The notes beneath the pieces were generated by a model, which searched no databases, was not told where the DNA came from, and saw only the letters and a program-made list of their open reading frames with translations. The position numbers and the translations under genes are program-made. Positions 43,742 through 53,185 of a DNA stretch of 64,000 nucleotides are shown here, in pieces. Origin of the DNA: Phaeobacter sp. G2 (lineage in GTDB: Bacteria > Pseudomonadota > Alphaproteobacteria > Rhodobacterales > Rhodobacteraceae); assembly GCA_025163595.1 (NCBI GenBank), contig CP104100.1, positions 310,001 to 374,000 of the forward strand. The letters are read 5' to 3'. Numbering within the stretch: the stretch's first letter is position 1; every line of letters begins with the position of its first letter.

Positions 43742-44191
43742 CTATTCGGGCTGCAGGTTGGCTTCGATCACCGCGCGGTAATCCGCCGGGGCAGGACGGG
43801 CCTTGAACTCTGGCTGGGTGATGAAGACACAGGTGAACCGGCCTTCAAAACAAAGCGTACCATTCTGATGTGCATCGACGCGGAAGGTCACGGATTTGGT
43901 GCCGATCGCACAGGGCCAGACAGCGCACTCCAGTCGGTGGCGCGGCGTGACCGGGGAGCGAAATTCCAGGTTCATGCTGACAAAGGGGGTGCCGGTGCCG
44001 CGGTCCAATTCCATCTGAAACCAGCCGTCGCCATCCAGGTGGTGCTCCCACCAGGCATCAATCGCCTCGAGCGCAAATCTGGGCAAATGGCCAGTATAGG
44101 CGATTTGCGCCGGGTCACAGTGCCCCCAGCCAACCCGAATGCTATGAACAAAAGCCGGGCTGTCACCTGTGCTGTCAACCTGTTTGGACAT
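43742..44191 (-). CDS. Hotdog-fold acyl-CoA thioesterase
   Basis: A 149-residue protein of the 4-hydroxybenzoyl-CoA thioesterase type. The active-site aspartate lies in VGWGHCDPAQIAYTGHLPRF (about residue 24), followed by the central helix ALEAIDAWWEHHL. The start at 44191 (MSKQVDS) has an AAGGAA site upstream. It lies just after the TRAP operon terminator and is transcribed in the same direction; the substrate is unknown but may be an aromatic or branched acyl-CoA. Confidence 0.82.
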   Translation of the reverse strand: MSKQVDSTGDSPAFVHSIRVGWGHCDPAQIAYTGHLPRFALEAIDAWWEHHLDGDGWFQMELDRGTGTPFVSMNLEFRSPVTPRHRLECAVWPCAIGTKSVTFRVDAHQNGTLCFEGRFTCVFITQPEFKARPAPADYRAVIEANLQPE

Positions 44192-44278
44192 CTGAATTCC
44201 TTGCCTCAACTGCCGGTGCTGCAACTGCCGGTGCGCCACCCTAACGATGGGGCAGTGATCTTTCAAACCGCCCCGATG

Positions 44279-44311
44279 AAAAGCCCCCTCCCAGCCAAGC
44301 TGGAAGAGGGC
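44279..44311 (-). terminator. Terminator of the TRAP operon
   Basis: On the minus strand: a 13-bp stem GCCCTCTTCCAGC / GCTGGGAGGGGGC (two wobble pairs) with a 3-base loop, followed by TTTT. It lies downstream of the dctM-type gene. Confidence 0.75.
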
Positions 44312-44366
44312 GCTGTTTGTCCGTGCCGTGCCAGGAATTTTCCGGGCCGATTTGCTGTGTTGGGCT

Positions 44367-45872
44367 TTAGTACAAAAGATACAGCGGCAGCAGGGTGATG
44401 AAGGGGAAGAGCACCAGGATAATCACGCGGATGATATCGGAGGCGACAAAGAACATCACCGCCTTGTAGGTGTCGATCATCTTGGTCTTGCGATCCATCG
44501 CGTTGATGATGAACAGGTTCATCCCAACCGGCGGAGTGATCAGGCCGACCTCGACCACGATGAGCACCAGAATACCAAACCAGATGGCGACATACTCGGA
44601 CTCGATGCGGTTGACGCGCCCCTCGGTCACCCGAATGCCCAGCTCTTTCATCTGTTCCCGGGTCAGCTCAGTACCGGTGGCAATGGCATCTTGAATTGAG
44701 GCGAGCATCTCTGCTCCCATGCCATCGGGTATGCCGTTGTTCAGCACCTCCATTGCGGCACTTGCTTGCATGTCGATAAGCGACAGCAGGCCAAAATCCA
44801 TCACCGAAATCACCGGGAAAAAGATTGGAATGGTCAGCAGGATCATCGACAGACTGTCCATCAGGCAGCCAAAGACCAGATAGAAGGCCAGGATCAGCGC
44901 CAGCACCATCCAGGGGCTAAAGCCCTGGCTGACCACAAAATCAGCCAGCTCTTGCGGCACTTTGGTCAGGGCGAGAAAGCCATTGTAAAAGCCTGCCCCC
45001 AGGACGATGAAAAAGATCATCGCGGTGGAGCGTGCTGTCACCATAAAGCTGTCGACCAGATTTTCACGATCCAGCCCACCGTTCATCCAGGCGATGAAAC
45101 CGGTACCCGTGGCGCCAACAGCGGCGCCTTCGGTTGGGGTGAACAAGCCGCCATAGATGCCGCCAACAACCAGGCCAAAAACTGTCAGTACCGGCCAGAC
45201 CTTGATCAGATTGGCAAAGCGCTCGGACCAGGGAATGGCCGGGCGGGTGCCTGCGGCCTTGGGGTTCAGGCGCACGTAGATAGAAATCACGATGACATAG
45301 CCAATGGCTGCCAGCAGGCCAGGGATAAAGGCGGCGAGGAACAGTTTGGCGATGTTTTGTTCGGTCAGAATGGCATAGATCACCAGCACCACAGAGGGCG
45401 GGATCAGAATACCCAGGGTGCCGCCTGCTGCCAGGGTCGCGGTGGAAAACCCGCCGGCGTAGCCATATTGTTTCAGTTCGGGCAGGGCGACCCGGCCCAT
45501 GGTGGCAGCTGTTGCCAGCGAGGAGCCACAGATGGCCCCAAAGCCAGCGCAGGCCCCGATCGAGGCCATGGCGACGCCGCCCTTTTTATGGCCCAGAAAT
45601 CCTTCGGCTGCTTTGAACAAGGCCGAGGACATGCCGCCCAGGGTGGCAAAATGGCCCATCAGCAGGAACATCGGCACGATGGTCAGCGAATAGGAGGAGA
45701 AGGTCGAGTAGGTCTCACTTTTGAGACGGCCAAAAGCCACCTGCGTGCCATCGGTGACCATGATCAACCCACCAAGGCCGACCAAAAACATCGACAACCC
45801 AATGGGCACTCGCAGGAAGATCAGCACCATCAGAACAGGAAATGAGGCGATACCAATTTCAAGAGTAGTCAC
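44367..45872 (-). CDS. TRAP transporter large permease (DctM-type)
   Basis: A 501-residue protein with about twelve hydrophobic segments. Family features include FLRVPIGLSMFLVGLGGLIM at the N-terminus, GGTLGILIPPSVVLVIYA in the middle and the C-terminal VGLITPPVGMNLFIINA. The large subunit forms the sodium-coupled translocation path. It overlaps the small subunit by 4 bases. The internal loop near 405-430 (QDAIATGTELTREQMKELGI) is longer than in many DctM proteins. Confidence 0.93.
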   Translation of the reverse strand: MTTLEIGIASFPVLMVLIFLRVPIGLSMFLVGLGGLIMVTDGTQVAFGRLKSETYSTFSSYSLTIVPMFLLMGHFATLGGMSSALFKAAEGFLGHKKGGVAMASIGACAGFGAICGSSLATAATMGRVALPELKQYGYAGGFSTATLAAGGTLGILIPPSVVLVIYAILTEQNIAKLFLAAFIPGLLAAIGYVIVISIYVRLNPKAAGTRPAIPWSERFANLIKVWPVLTVFGLVVGGIYGGLFTPTEGAAVGATGTGFIAWMNGGLDRENLVDSFMVTARSTAMIFFIVLGAGFYNGFLALTKVPQELADFVVSQGFSPWMVLALILAFYLVFGCLMDSLSMILLTIPIFFPVISVMDFGLLSLIDMQASAAMEVLNNGIPDGMGAEMLASIQDAIATGTELTREQMKELGIRVTEGRVNRIESEYVAIWFGILVLIVVEVGLITPPVGMNLFIINAMDRKTKMIDTYKAVMFFVASDIIRVIILVLFPFITLLPLYLLY

Positions 45873-46450
45873 TGTTCACCCTCCACGCCGTCCCAGATCT
45901 GGATACGGCCGGTAAAAAATTCCATGGTGCGGACAGCAGCCATGTAGATGCCAAGGATAGCGGCGATGATTGCGCCAAACAGACTGGCGCCAAAGGCCCA
46001 CCAGACTGGGAACTCCAGTAGAAACGACGTTTCGCCATTGCCAAACTTGCTGATGGTACCAGCCGCAAGACGCCAGGCGATCAGCACCAGCACCCCGGCA
46101 AACAGCAGTTCGGTCACCATGCGCAAAAAGCGGTTTACGCCACGTGGAAAGGAATTGGCGACGACATCAACTGCAGCATGGCCAACAGAGATCTGGCAAA
46201 GCGGCAGGAACGCAAAGATGGCAAAGGCAACGCCAGCTTCTACCAATTCAAAATCGCCGTTGATCGGCCCCACCCAGGTGATCATCCAGTTTGAAAAGCC
46301 CGGTGCAATTGATTGCATAACACCGCCGTGGAAGACGCCATTGAGCAAGCGGCCGATAATCGACAGGCAGGTCATAATGATCAGAAGAGAGAGGACCATA
46401 CCGCCGATAATGGCCATGGATCTGGCCAGCCCCATCATGAGCTTGTGCAT
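45869..46450 (-). CDS. TRAP transporter small permease (DctQ-type)
   Basis: A 193-residue protein with four membrane segments, as expected. The PLCQISVGHAAVDVVANSFP element is the DctQ signature. The start at 46450 (MHKLMMGL) gives the usual length; an upstream in-frame start 27 bases earlier is possible. It lies between the binding protein and the large permease in one operon. Confidence 0.9.
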   Translation of the reverse strand: MHKLMMGLARSMAIIGGMVLSLLIIMTCLSIIGRLLNGVFHGGVMQSIAPGFSNWMITWVGPINGDFELVEAGVAFAIFAFLPLCQISVGHAAVDVVANSFPRGVNRFLRMVTELLFAGVLVLIAWRLAAGTISKFGNGETSFLLEFPVWWAFGASLFGAIIAAILGIYMAAVRTMEFFTGRIQIWDGVEGEQ

Positions 46451-46527
46451 GGTTAAGAACCCCTTTTTTGTGCGCAAAAGGGCCGCGGCACCAAGTGCTG
46501 CTGCGGCCCTTTGACAATATTTCTAGC

Positions 46528-47574
46528 TTACTCGACGTATTGTGGCGTGTACTTTTCAATCAGATAAGAGGCTTCATCCAGAAGCGCCTGACCGTCGATG
46601 CCCTTTTCGGTCATATCTGCCAGCCATGTGTCGTAGACAGGCTGCGCCAGCTTGCGCCATTCAGCAGTCTGCTCTTCGTCCAGGGTGATGACGTTGTTGC
46701 CGTTATCCAGCGCCGCTTCACGCGAGGGGTCATCAGAGGCCGCCATGGTGCCACCGGCAAAGACCGAGAATTCCAGGCCGGAGTTGTCGTCGATTGCCGC
46801 TTTCTGGGCGTCCGACAGGCTTTCGTATTTTTCTTTGTTCATCGCCAGGACGAAAGTCAGAGTATAGAGCGCTTTTCCGGTGAACTCGGTGTGGTTTTCA
46901 ACCAGTTCTGGAACTTTCAGCGCGGCAGTGACTTCCCATGGGATGGTGGTGCCGTCAATCACGCCCTTGGACAGACCTTCGGGGATTGCGGGAACCGGCA
47001 TGCCAACAGGGGTTGCACCCAGTTGTGTCAGCAGCGAGTTGACCGACCGGCCACCGCCACGGATCTTCATGCCCTGCATGTCGGCAGGGGTGCTCACTGG
47101 ATCGGAGGTATGGATCACACCAGGGCCGTGCACCCAGGTGCCAAGGATTTTGACGTCCTTGAACTCGGTGTCTTTCATGTGTTTATCGAACATTTCCCAA
47201 TAGGCGTGCGATGTGGCACGGGCATTGGTCATCATGAAGGGCAGTTCAAAGACTTCGGTCGAAGGGAAACGACCGGGTGTATAGGCAACAACGGTCCAAA
47301 CGATGTCTGCAACGCCGTCGATCGCCTGGTCCATCAGCTCTGGTGGCTTACCGCCCAGCTGCATCGAGGGAAAACGGTCAATGGTGATTTCACCACCGGA
47401 AGCCGCTTCGACGTTGTCAGCCCAGACGTCCAGGACCAACTTTGGCACATTGGCCTGCGCAGGCAGAAACTGGTGCAGTTTCAGGGTGACATTTTCGGCA
47501 AATGCCGAAGTGGCGCTCAGGGCGACGATGGCGGCGGCGCCAGCGGCTCCAAGAAGCTTTCTACGAGTGGTCAT
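46528..47574 (-). CDS. TRAP substrate-binding protein (DctP-type)
   Basis: A 348-residue periplasmic protein. The N-terminal leader MTTRRKLLGAAGAAAIVALS has a twin-arginine-like RR followed by a hydrophobic stretch and an AFA cleavage site (about 26). The mature part has the DctP pattern (LPAQANVPKLVLDVWADNVE, then MKIRGGGRSV with the carboxylate-binding arginine). A GGAGG site precedes the ATG. The substrate is probably an organic acid taken up for the adjacent catabolic genes. Confidence 0.92.
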   Translation of the reverse strand: MTTRRKLLGAAGAAAIVALSATSAFAENVTLKLHQFLPAQANVPKLVLDVWADNVEAASGGEITIDRFPSMQLGGKPPELMDQAIDGVADIVWTVVAYTPGRFPSTEVFELPFMMTNARATSHAYWEMFDKHMKDTEFKDVKILGTWVHGPGVIHTSDPVSTPADMQGMKIRGGGRSVNSLLTQLGATPVGMPVPAIPEGLSKGVIDGTTIPWEVTAALKVPELVENHTEFTGKALYTLTFVLAMNKEKYESLSDAQKAAIDDNSGLEFSVFAGGTMAASDDPSREAALDNGNNVITLDEEQTAEWRKLAQPVYDTWLADMTEKGIDGQALLDEASYLIEKYTPQYVE

Positions 47575-48077
47575 ATGATTCCTCCCTTTGACCTTATAAT
47601 TTACCATCCTATTGCCATCGGAAAACGATATTGCAACAGGAGGCTCGATTCTTTCCAGTTTGTTTCCAGAACGCTGATATTTCTTCGCGAAAGGAACGGG
47701 CTGCCCCTCTGCTATTGGGTGCATTTGTAACTATCAATGCCGGATTATGTATTTCTCACTCATGAATTCAGCGGTCAGAGATGTCATCGGTTCCCGTCCC
47801 CCAATATGACACAGACATGTTACGAATTTCCGGCCCCATCCCACGGTGTGATACATATCAGCACTATGTATCGCGTTTTTCAATCCCTCTTTGCCGGACA
47901 CTAAGGCGACAAGAACGCACAGGCTGGTTTCTGCATTTTCCCGTGGCGCCCGTGCCGGTGCCTGTCGCTGCCAGAGCGGTTTAAGCTCTAATATGCAAAG
48001 CACAGGTGCCTTTGCGAATGGACCGAGCGCACATAGCATTGTACCTTTCGTACCTGATCACGCTCTATGGTTGAAGA
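47575..48077 (-). other. Long intergenic region upstream of the TRAP operon, with a palindromic site
   Basis: 503 bases between the FAH hydrolase end and the TRAP binding-protein start, both on the minus strand. The clearest structure is GATACATA-N7-TATGTATC at 47850-47872, a perfect 8-base dyad. Lower local GC and its position suggest a promoter with a regulator site for the TRAP genes, separate from the catabolic operon. No coding region of good quality is seen. Confidence 0.45.
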
Positions 48078-48776
48078 CTATGCGGCATCTGAGAGATGCA
48101 GCGAGATCGGAGCAAGACCGGTGATTCCACCCTGCATATGTTGCCCGGCCAGGGCGGGTCCGACCCCGGCAGGGGTGCCCGTCAGGATCAGGTCACCGGG
48201 ACGCAAATGGTAGAAACCGGACAGGTGGCAGATGATTTCCTCAACCGACCAGATCAGCTCGGTCAGGGTGGCATCCTGTTTGGTGTCGCCGTCCAGCGTC
48301 AACCAAATCCGCTGATCCGCCACCGGCCCCCAATCGCTCGCCTTGGTCAGTGGGGCAAAGACGGTGCCCTGTTCCAGATCTTTACCCAGATCCCAGGGGC
48401 GCTGCTTTTTGCGCTCGCGGATCTGCAAATCGCGCCGGGTCATGTCCAGGGCGCAGCCATAGCCATAGATGGCGGCGCAGGCCTCAGCCGGTGTGGCGCG
48501 GAACACCGGCGCGCCAATGGCCAGGGCCAGCTCCATTTCATAGTGAAAGTTCTCGGTGCCGGGGGGGTAGGGGCAGCTTGCCCCGCTCAGCACCGCATTG
48601 GCGCTGGATTTGGTGAAATAGAACGGCGCCTCCCGGTCGACCTCGACCCCCATTTCGGCGGCATGCGCCGCATAGTTGCGCCCAACGCAGAAAATGCGAC
48701 CTACCGGATAGCCGCGCTCTTCCCCGTGGACGGGAATGATCAGCGGTTCTGGCAGGGGGAACAGGGATTTGGTCAT
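48078..48776 (-). CDS. Fumarylacetoacetate hydrolase-family protein
   Basis: A 232-residue protein of the FAH/HHDD-isomerase family. Typical elements are RIFCVGRNYAAHAAEMG, the metal-ligand EMELALAIG, and GDLILTGTPAGVGP. Members hydrolyse or decarboxylate ring-cleavage products (acylpyruvates, 2-hydroxyhepta-dienoates). The start at 48776 is chosen because an AAAGGAG site lies about 8 bases upstream. It belongs to the catabolic operon that ends here. Confidence 0.9.
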   Translation of the reverse strand: MTKSLFPLPEPLIIPVHGEERGYPVGRIFCVGRNYAAHAAEMGVEVDREAPFYFTKSSANAVLSGASCPYPPGTENFHYEMELALAIGAPVFRATPAEACAAIYGYGCALDMTRRDLQIRERKKQRPWDLGKDLEQGTVFAPLTKASDWGPVADQRIWLTLDGDTKQDATLTELIWSVEEIICHLSGFYHLRPGDLILTGTPAGVGPALAGQHMQGGITGLAPISLHLSDAA

Positions 48777-48918
48777 GTCATCGGCTCCTTTGGGACAAGA
48801 CAGCGGTGTCCTGCCTATGTCCACCATAGGCAGAAATCGCGCAATGCCCATGTCAAAGCTTCAATTCAAAGCCCCTGCTAAAACCCCGGCACCCCTCGGC
48901 CCAACCTTCCCGGTGGGC

Positions 48919-50382
48919 TTAGCGCATCACAAAGGGATCCGGGATCGGATCGTCAGAGGTACGCAGCCAGACCGCTTTGACCTTTGTATAGTCCAGCGCC
49001 GCCTGCAAACCGCCTTCGCGTCCATGCCCTGACAACCCGTGACCGCCAAAGGGCGCAATGGGAGAAACCGCCCGATAGGTGTTGACCCAGACGATGCCGG
49101 CACGAATGCCCCGGATCATCCGATGGGCCCGTGTCAGGCTTTGGGTGAACACACCCGAGGCAAGGCCAAACTGGGTATCATTGGCGATGGCCAGGGCTTC
49201 GGCCTCAGTGTTGAAACTAACGACTGACAAAACCGGGCCAAAGAATTCTGTGTGCAGACAGGGGGCGTCCGGCGCATCGGAGCAATCCAGAATGGTGGGC
49301 GGAAAGTAGTAGCCCGGCCGATCAGGCGCGGTGCCGCCAGTGACCAGCTTGGCACCTGCTGTGGTGGAGGCGGCAATCAGCGCCAGTGCATGGTCACGCT
49401 GCGCCTGGGTACACAGCGGGCCCACCTCGGTAGCCATATCATCTGGGGCGCCGATCACCACGGCTTCGGCCTTTTGTTTCAGCCGCGCCAGGAATTGATC
49501 CTTGATCGAACTGGCGATCACCAGCCGTGAGCCTGCGACGCAGCTTTGGCCAGTGGCGGCAAAGATGCCGGAGATCTGCGCATTCACCGCGCTGTCGATA
49601 TCGGCGTCTTCAAAGACGATAAAGGGCGATTTGCCCCCCAGCTCCAGCGAGGTGGAGGCCAGGTTTTCGGCGGAGTTGCGGACAATATGGCGGGCGGTTT
49701 CCGGCCCGCCGGTAAAGGCCACATGGGCAACCTTGGGATGCGAGGTCAGCGCCGCCCCCGCCGCCGCCCCGCCGGTCATCACGTTGAGCACACCGGGCGG
49801 AAAACCCGCCTGATCAAAAAGACGGGCAAATTCCAGCAGTGGCGCCGGGGCTTCTTCTGAGGCCTTCAGCACCACGGTGCAGCCTGCGGCCAGCGCCGGG
49901 CCGATCTTGACCGCCGACAGAAACAGTTGCGAGTTCCAGGGGACAATGGCGGCCACCACCCCCAGGGGTTCGCGCCGCAGCCAGACCTCCATGTCCGGTT
50001 TATCAATGGGCAGATGCGCGCCTTCGATCTTATCCGCCAGCCCGGCATAATAGCGGTAGTACTCCGCCACATAGGCAATCTGGGCTGAGGTCTCGCGGAT
50101 GATCTTGCCGGTGTCGCGGGTTTCCAGCTCGGCCAGACGCGGGGCGTTTTCGGCCACCAGATCCGCCAGCCGCAGCAACAGCTTGCCGCGCTGGCTGGCG
50201 GTCATCTCTGCCCAGTCGGGCGCATAAAAGGCCGCCTCGGCGGCGTCAACGGCCCGGTCCACATCCGCCGGGCTGGCCTCTGGCATCCTGGCCCAGGCCG
50301 CGCCGGTGGCGGGATCCAGGCTATCAAACTGGGCTGATCCGGCCTCAAACTGGCCGCCGATATAGTGATGGAACTGCTGCAT
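48919..50382 (-). CDS. NAD(P)-dependent aldehyde dehydrogenase
   Basis: A 487-residue ALDH. The catalytic glutamate is in STSLELGGKSPFIVF and the catalytic cysteine in AATGQSCVAGSRLV. The N-terminal part (YIGGQFEAGSAQFDSLDPAT) is of the betaine/hydroxymuconate semialdehyde type. It starts 26 bases after the LLM monooxygenase and likely oxidises a semialdehyde formed by it. Exact substrate unknown. Confidence 0.92.
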   Translation of the reverse strand: MQQFHHYIGGQFEAGSAQFDSLDPATGAAWARMPEASPADVDRAVDAAEAAFYAPDWAEMTASQRGKLLLRLADLVAENAPRLAELETRDTGKIIRETSAQIAYVAEYYRYYAGLADKIEGAHLPIDKPDMEVWLRREPLGVVAAIVPWNSQLFLSAVKIGPALAAGCTVVLKASEEAPAPLLEFARLFDQAGFPPGVLNVMTGGAAAGAALTSHPKVAHVAFTGGPETARHIVRNSAENLASTSLELGGKSPFIVFEDADIDSAVNAQISGIFAATGQSCVAGSRLVIASSIKDQFLARLKQKAEAVVIGAPDDMATEVGPLCTQAQRDHALALIAASTTAGAKLVTGGTAPDRPGYYFPPTILDCSDAPDAPCLHTEFFGPVLSVVSFNTEAEALAIANDTQFGLASGVFTQSLTRAHRMIRGIRAGIVWVNTYRAVSPIAPFGGHGLSGHGREGGLQAALDYTKVKAVWLRTSDDPIPDPFVMR

Positions 50383-50408
50383 GATCTGTCCTTTTGCGAC
50401 GGCGGCCT

Positions 50409-51446
50409 TTAGGCAAAGGCGGGCATGACCTCATGGATGAAGCGCTCAAGCGAGGCCTTTTTGCGCTCAAAGCTCATGCTGGAGTCGATCCAGAAGGAGT
50501 ACTCATCATAGCCCAGGGCCTCATATGTCTTGATCCGGTCAATAACACCTGCAGGTTCGGCGATCACCAGATCACGTTCCATCGCGTCCGGCGAGTAGAA
50601 AGGATGCGCGGCGATTTCTTCGTCTGAGAGCGGTGCGATCAGGCCCTGATCAACGGCGCGTTCGTTTTTGAACCAGGCGCCAAAGTAGCAGTAGAACCGG
50701 TTCAGCTCTGCTGCGGCCTGCTTCACGTCTTCGGCGCTGTCGGCCACATAGGTGTGCAGCAGCAGCATGATCTTGGGACGCGGGGTGTCGGGGTGTTTGG
50801 CGCAGGCATCGTTGAAACGCTGCATCAGGCTGCTGATCTCACCGTCGCCCTGCCACAGCGGCGTCACCTGCACATTGCAGTGATTGGCGACAGCAAACTC
50901 ATGGCTGTTGGGATCGCGGGCGGCAACCCAGATCGGCGGGCCGTCCTGCTGCACGGGCTTGGGGGCAGAGGTGGTTTTGGGGAAGGAATGGAACTCTCCC
51001 TCCTGGGCATAATCGCCCTGCCAAAGCCCCTGCACAGCGGGGATCAGCTCGCGCATGCGCTGGCCTGCTTCCCAGGCATCCATGCCGGGCATCATACGCT
51101 CATACTCAAAGGAATAGGCGCCACGGGCAATGCCCAGATCCAATCGCCCATCGGTGATGATATCGGTCAGCGCCGCCTCGCCCGCTAGACGGATCGGGTG
51201 CCAGAAGGGGGCAATCACGGTACCGGTGCCCAGCCGCACGTTTTCCGTATGGCGGGCCACATCAACGAGGTTCAGAAACGGGTTGGGCGAGATGGTGAAA
51301 TTCATCCCGTGGTGCTCCCCCGTCCAGATCGCATGCATCCCGCCGCGATCGGCAATTTTGCACAGTTCTATGAACTCGTCATACAGCTGCTTTTGGTCCT
51401 GATCCGGTGAGATCCGCTCCATATGGGCAAACAAGGAAAACTTCAT
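50409..51446 (-). CDS. LLM-class flavin-dependent monooxygenase
   Basis: A 345-residue bacterial-luciferase-like oxygenase. The opening MKFSLFAHME, the AIWTGEHHG metal/flavin loop, SPNPFLNLV and the core RLGTGTVIAPFWHPIRLAGE are typical. Such enzymes use reduced FMN supplied by a partner reductase. That partner is the adjacent fused gene, whose stop overlaps this start by 4 bases (ATGA). Confidence 0.9.
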   Translation of the reverse strand: MKFSLFAHMERISPDQDQKQLYDEFIELCKIADRGGMHAIWTGEHHGMNFTISPNPFLNLVDVARHTENVRLGTGTVIAPFWHPIRLAGEAALTDIITDGRLDLGIARGAYSFEYERMMPGMDAWEAGQRMRELIPAVQGLWQGDYAQEGEFHSFPKTTSAPKPVQQDGPPIWVAARDPNSHEFAVANHCNVQVTPLWQGDGEISSLMQRFNDACAKHPDTPRPKIMLLLHTYVADSAEDVKQAAAELNRFYCYFGAWFKNERAVDQGLIAPLSDEEIAAHPFYSPDAMERDLVIAEPAGVIDRIKTYEALGYDEYSFWIDSSMSFERKKASLERFIHEVMPAFA

Positions 51447-53185
51447 GCCGTTGCACTCCCTGACACGATTTTGCGGATATTGCCGCTGGTTTGAGTGCCG
51501 TAAAACACCCCGTAATTGCCCATGCGGCTTTCGCTGGCGAAACGTTCCAGCATAATGCGCAGCGCCGGGTCGGTGACCTCCATCATGGTTGATGCGGTCA
51601 GAGCCGTGAAACAGCCCTGTTTTGGGGTGCCTTCGCCAGCCTGACAGAGGAAGGAAATATGCTGATGCTCGCGGGCGGCGTCTTCAAAGACCGAGTAGAT
51701 AAAGCCCGGATCCGCCTCAATTCCGCAGCTGGTGATCAGCTCGCTCAGCGCTACCGAGGCCCCGGCGCGGCCAACGGGTTTTTGCGGCAGGGTCAGCCCG
51801 CCAAACCCGTCGTCGATCAGCAGCACTTCGCCAGCCCGTTCAATCAAAGCCGAGACCACCAGGTTGGCGCCATGGGCCAGCGCCTCTGCTTCGGCGGCGG
51901 GAGTGACATAGGCGCCACGGGCATAGCCCAGACCAGGGGCGGTGCTGGTGTCAAAGGCCTCCACTTGGCCGATCAGGATCACATGGTCGCCGGCCTCAAC
52001 CGTTTTATGCATGCTGCAGTCAAACCAGGCCGAAACCCCGGCCAGAATGGGCGAGCCCTGGGGCCCGATCTGCCAGTCCACCGCTGCAAAGCGGTCCTCA
52101 GCAGGCCGCGCAAAGGTGTTGGAGATGTCTTTCTGGTCTTCCGCAAGAATGTTCACCGCAAAGCCAGAGGCCTGGGTCAGAGCCTCGAAGTTCCGGGAGC
52201 TATTGGCCAGGCAGACCAGCACCAGCGGCGGGTCTAGCGACACCGAGGCAAAGGAATTGGCGGTAAAACCCAGCGGTGTGCCGGTGTCGTCATGGCTGGT
52301 GACCACGGTGACACCGGTCAGGAAGGTGCCAAAGGCATCGCGCAGGGCGCGCGGATCAAGCGGGGCGGGGGCCATTGGGGTCTCCTTTATATTGGGTGTT
52401 GGGCGTCGCAACCAGCGGCTTAGGCTTTGTGTCACCGCATCTGGGTCGGTCAGATTGACCATATGGCGGCCGGGCAGAATTTCCGCCGTGCCGTTCTGGG
52501 CCAGATCCGCCATGGCGCGGGCCATTGCCGGGGTCGAGTTTGGATCGGCGTCACCGGTGAGCGCCAGCAGCGGGCAGGCAATCTGTGGCCAGGCTTGTGC
52601 ATAGGTGGCATCGCCCCGGGCAAAGGCGCCATAGGCGGTGGCATAGCCCGCTTGATCAACCTGCGACAGCCAGCGCGCGACCTGTGTTCTGGCCTGCTGT
52701 TCAGCCGGGCTATCGCCAAACCAGCGGCTGAGCGGCGTTTCCAGATCCACTCTGCCGGCCTTGATTTCGCCAGCACGGGCCAGCACCGCAGACCGGGCCG
52801 GGTCTGAGCGCCTGAACACGCCATTGATCAGCGCAACCCGGCGCAGCATTTGGGGATGCGTGCAGGCAAAGCCACCCGCGATTAACGCCCCCATGGAGTG
52901 GCCGGCCAGATTGACCGGGCCTAAATTCAGCGCACCCAGGGCCGCATGCAGCCAGGCCACATAGGTCGGCAGATCGGCACCTTCTGCCAGGGCGCTACTG
53001 CCACCGTGGCCGGGCATGTCCAGCGACAGGACCCGATGGGTTTTCGACAACGCCTCAATCTGCGGCGCCCAGGCGGCGCTCTGCATGCCGACCCCATGGA
53101 TCAACACCAGAGCTTCGCCGCTACCGGCGTCGCGGTAGCTGAGGCTGCCGAAGGGATCAGACAGAGGCAGGGTTGTCGAGATCAT
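51443..53185 (-). CDS. Three-part fusion: alpha/beta hydrolase - flavin reductase - Nudix-like domain
   Basis: A 580-residue fusion. Residues 1-262 are an alpha/beta hydrolase (nucleophile S97 in AGHSMG, acid near D212, His at 241). Residues 271-430 are a flavin reductase (PLGFTANSFASVSLDPPLVL). Residues 440-580 look like a degenerate Nudix-fold domain (GEVLLIDDGFGGLTLPQKPV) lacking the complete Nudix box. The methionine at 271 (start 52375) is preceded by AAGGAGA at a good distance, so a free reductase may also be made. The reductase should supply FMNH2 to the LLM oxygenase, and the hydrolase may open or hydrolyse its product. Confidence 0.83.
   Translation of the reverse strand: MISTTLPLSDPFGSLSYRDAGSGEALVLIHGVGMQSAAWAPQIEALSKTHRVLSLDMPGHGGSSALAEGADLPTYVAWLHAALGALNLGPVNLAGHSMGALIAGGFACTHPQMLRRVALINGVFRRSDPARSAVLARAGEIKAGRVDLETPLSRWFGDSPAEQQARTQVARWLSQVDQAGYATAYGAFARGDATYAQAWPQIACPLLALTGDADPNSTPAMARAMADLAQNGTAEILPGRHMVNLTDPDAVTQSLSRWLRRPTPNIKETPMAPAPLDPRALRDAFGTFLTGVTVVTSHDDTGTPLGFTANSFASVSLDPPLVLVCLANSSRNFEALTQASGFAVNILAEDQKDISNTFARPAEDRFAAVDWQIGPQGSPILAGVSAWFDCSMHKTVEAGDHVILIGQVEAFDTSTAPGLGYARGAYVTPAAEAEALAHGANLVVSALIERAGEVLLIDDGFGGLTLPQKPVGRAGASVALSELITSCGIEADPGFIYSVFEDAAREHQHISFLCQAGEGTPKQGCFTALTASTMMEVTDPALRIMLERFASESRMGNYGVFYGTQTSGNIRKIVSGSATA

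Noticed and set aside
46468..47730. Long plus-strand open frame opposite the TRAP binding protein
   Set aside because: Antisense to a clearly recognised gene, no motif and no ribosome site of note.
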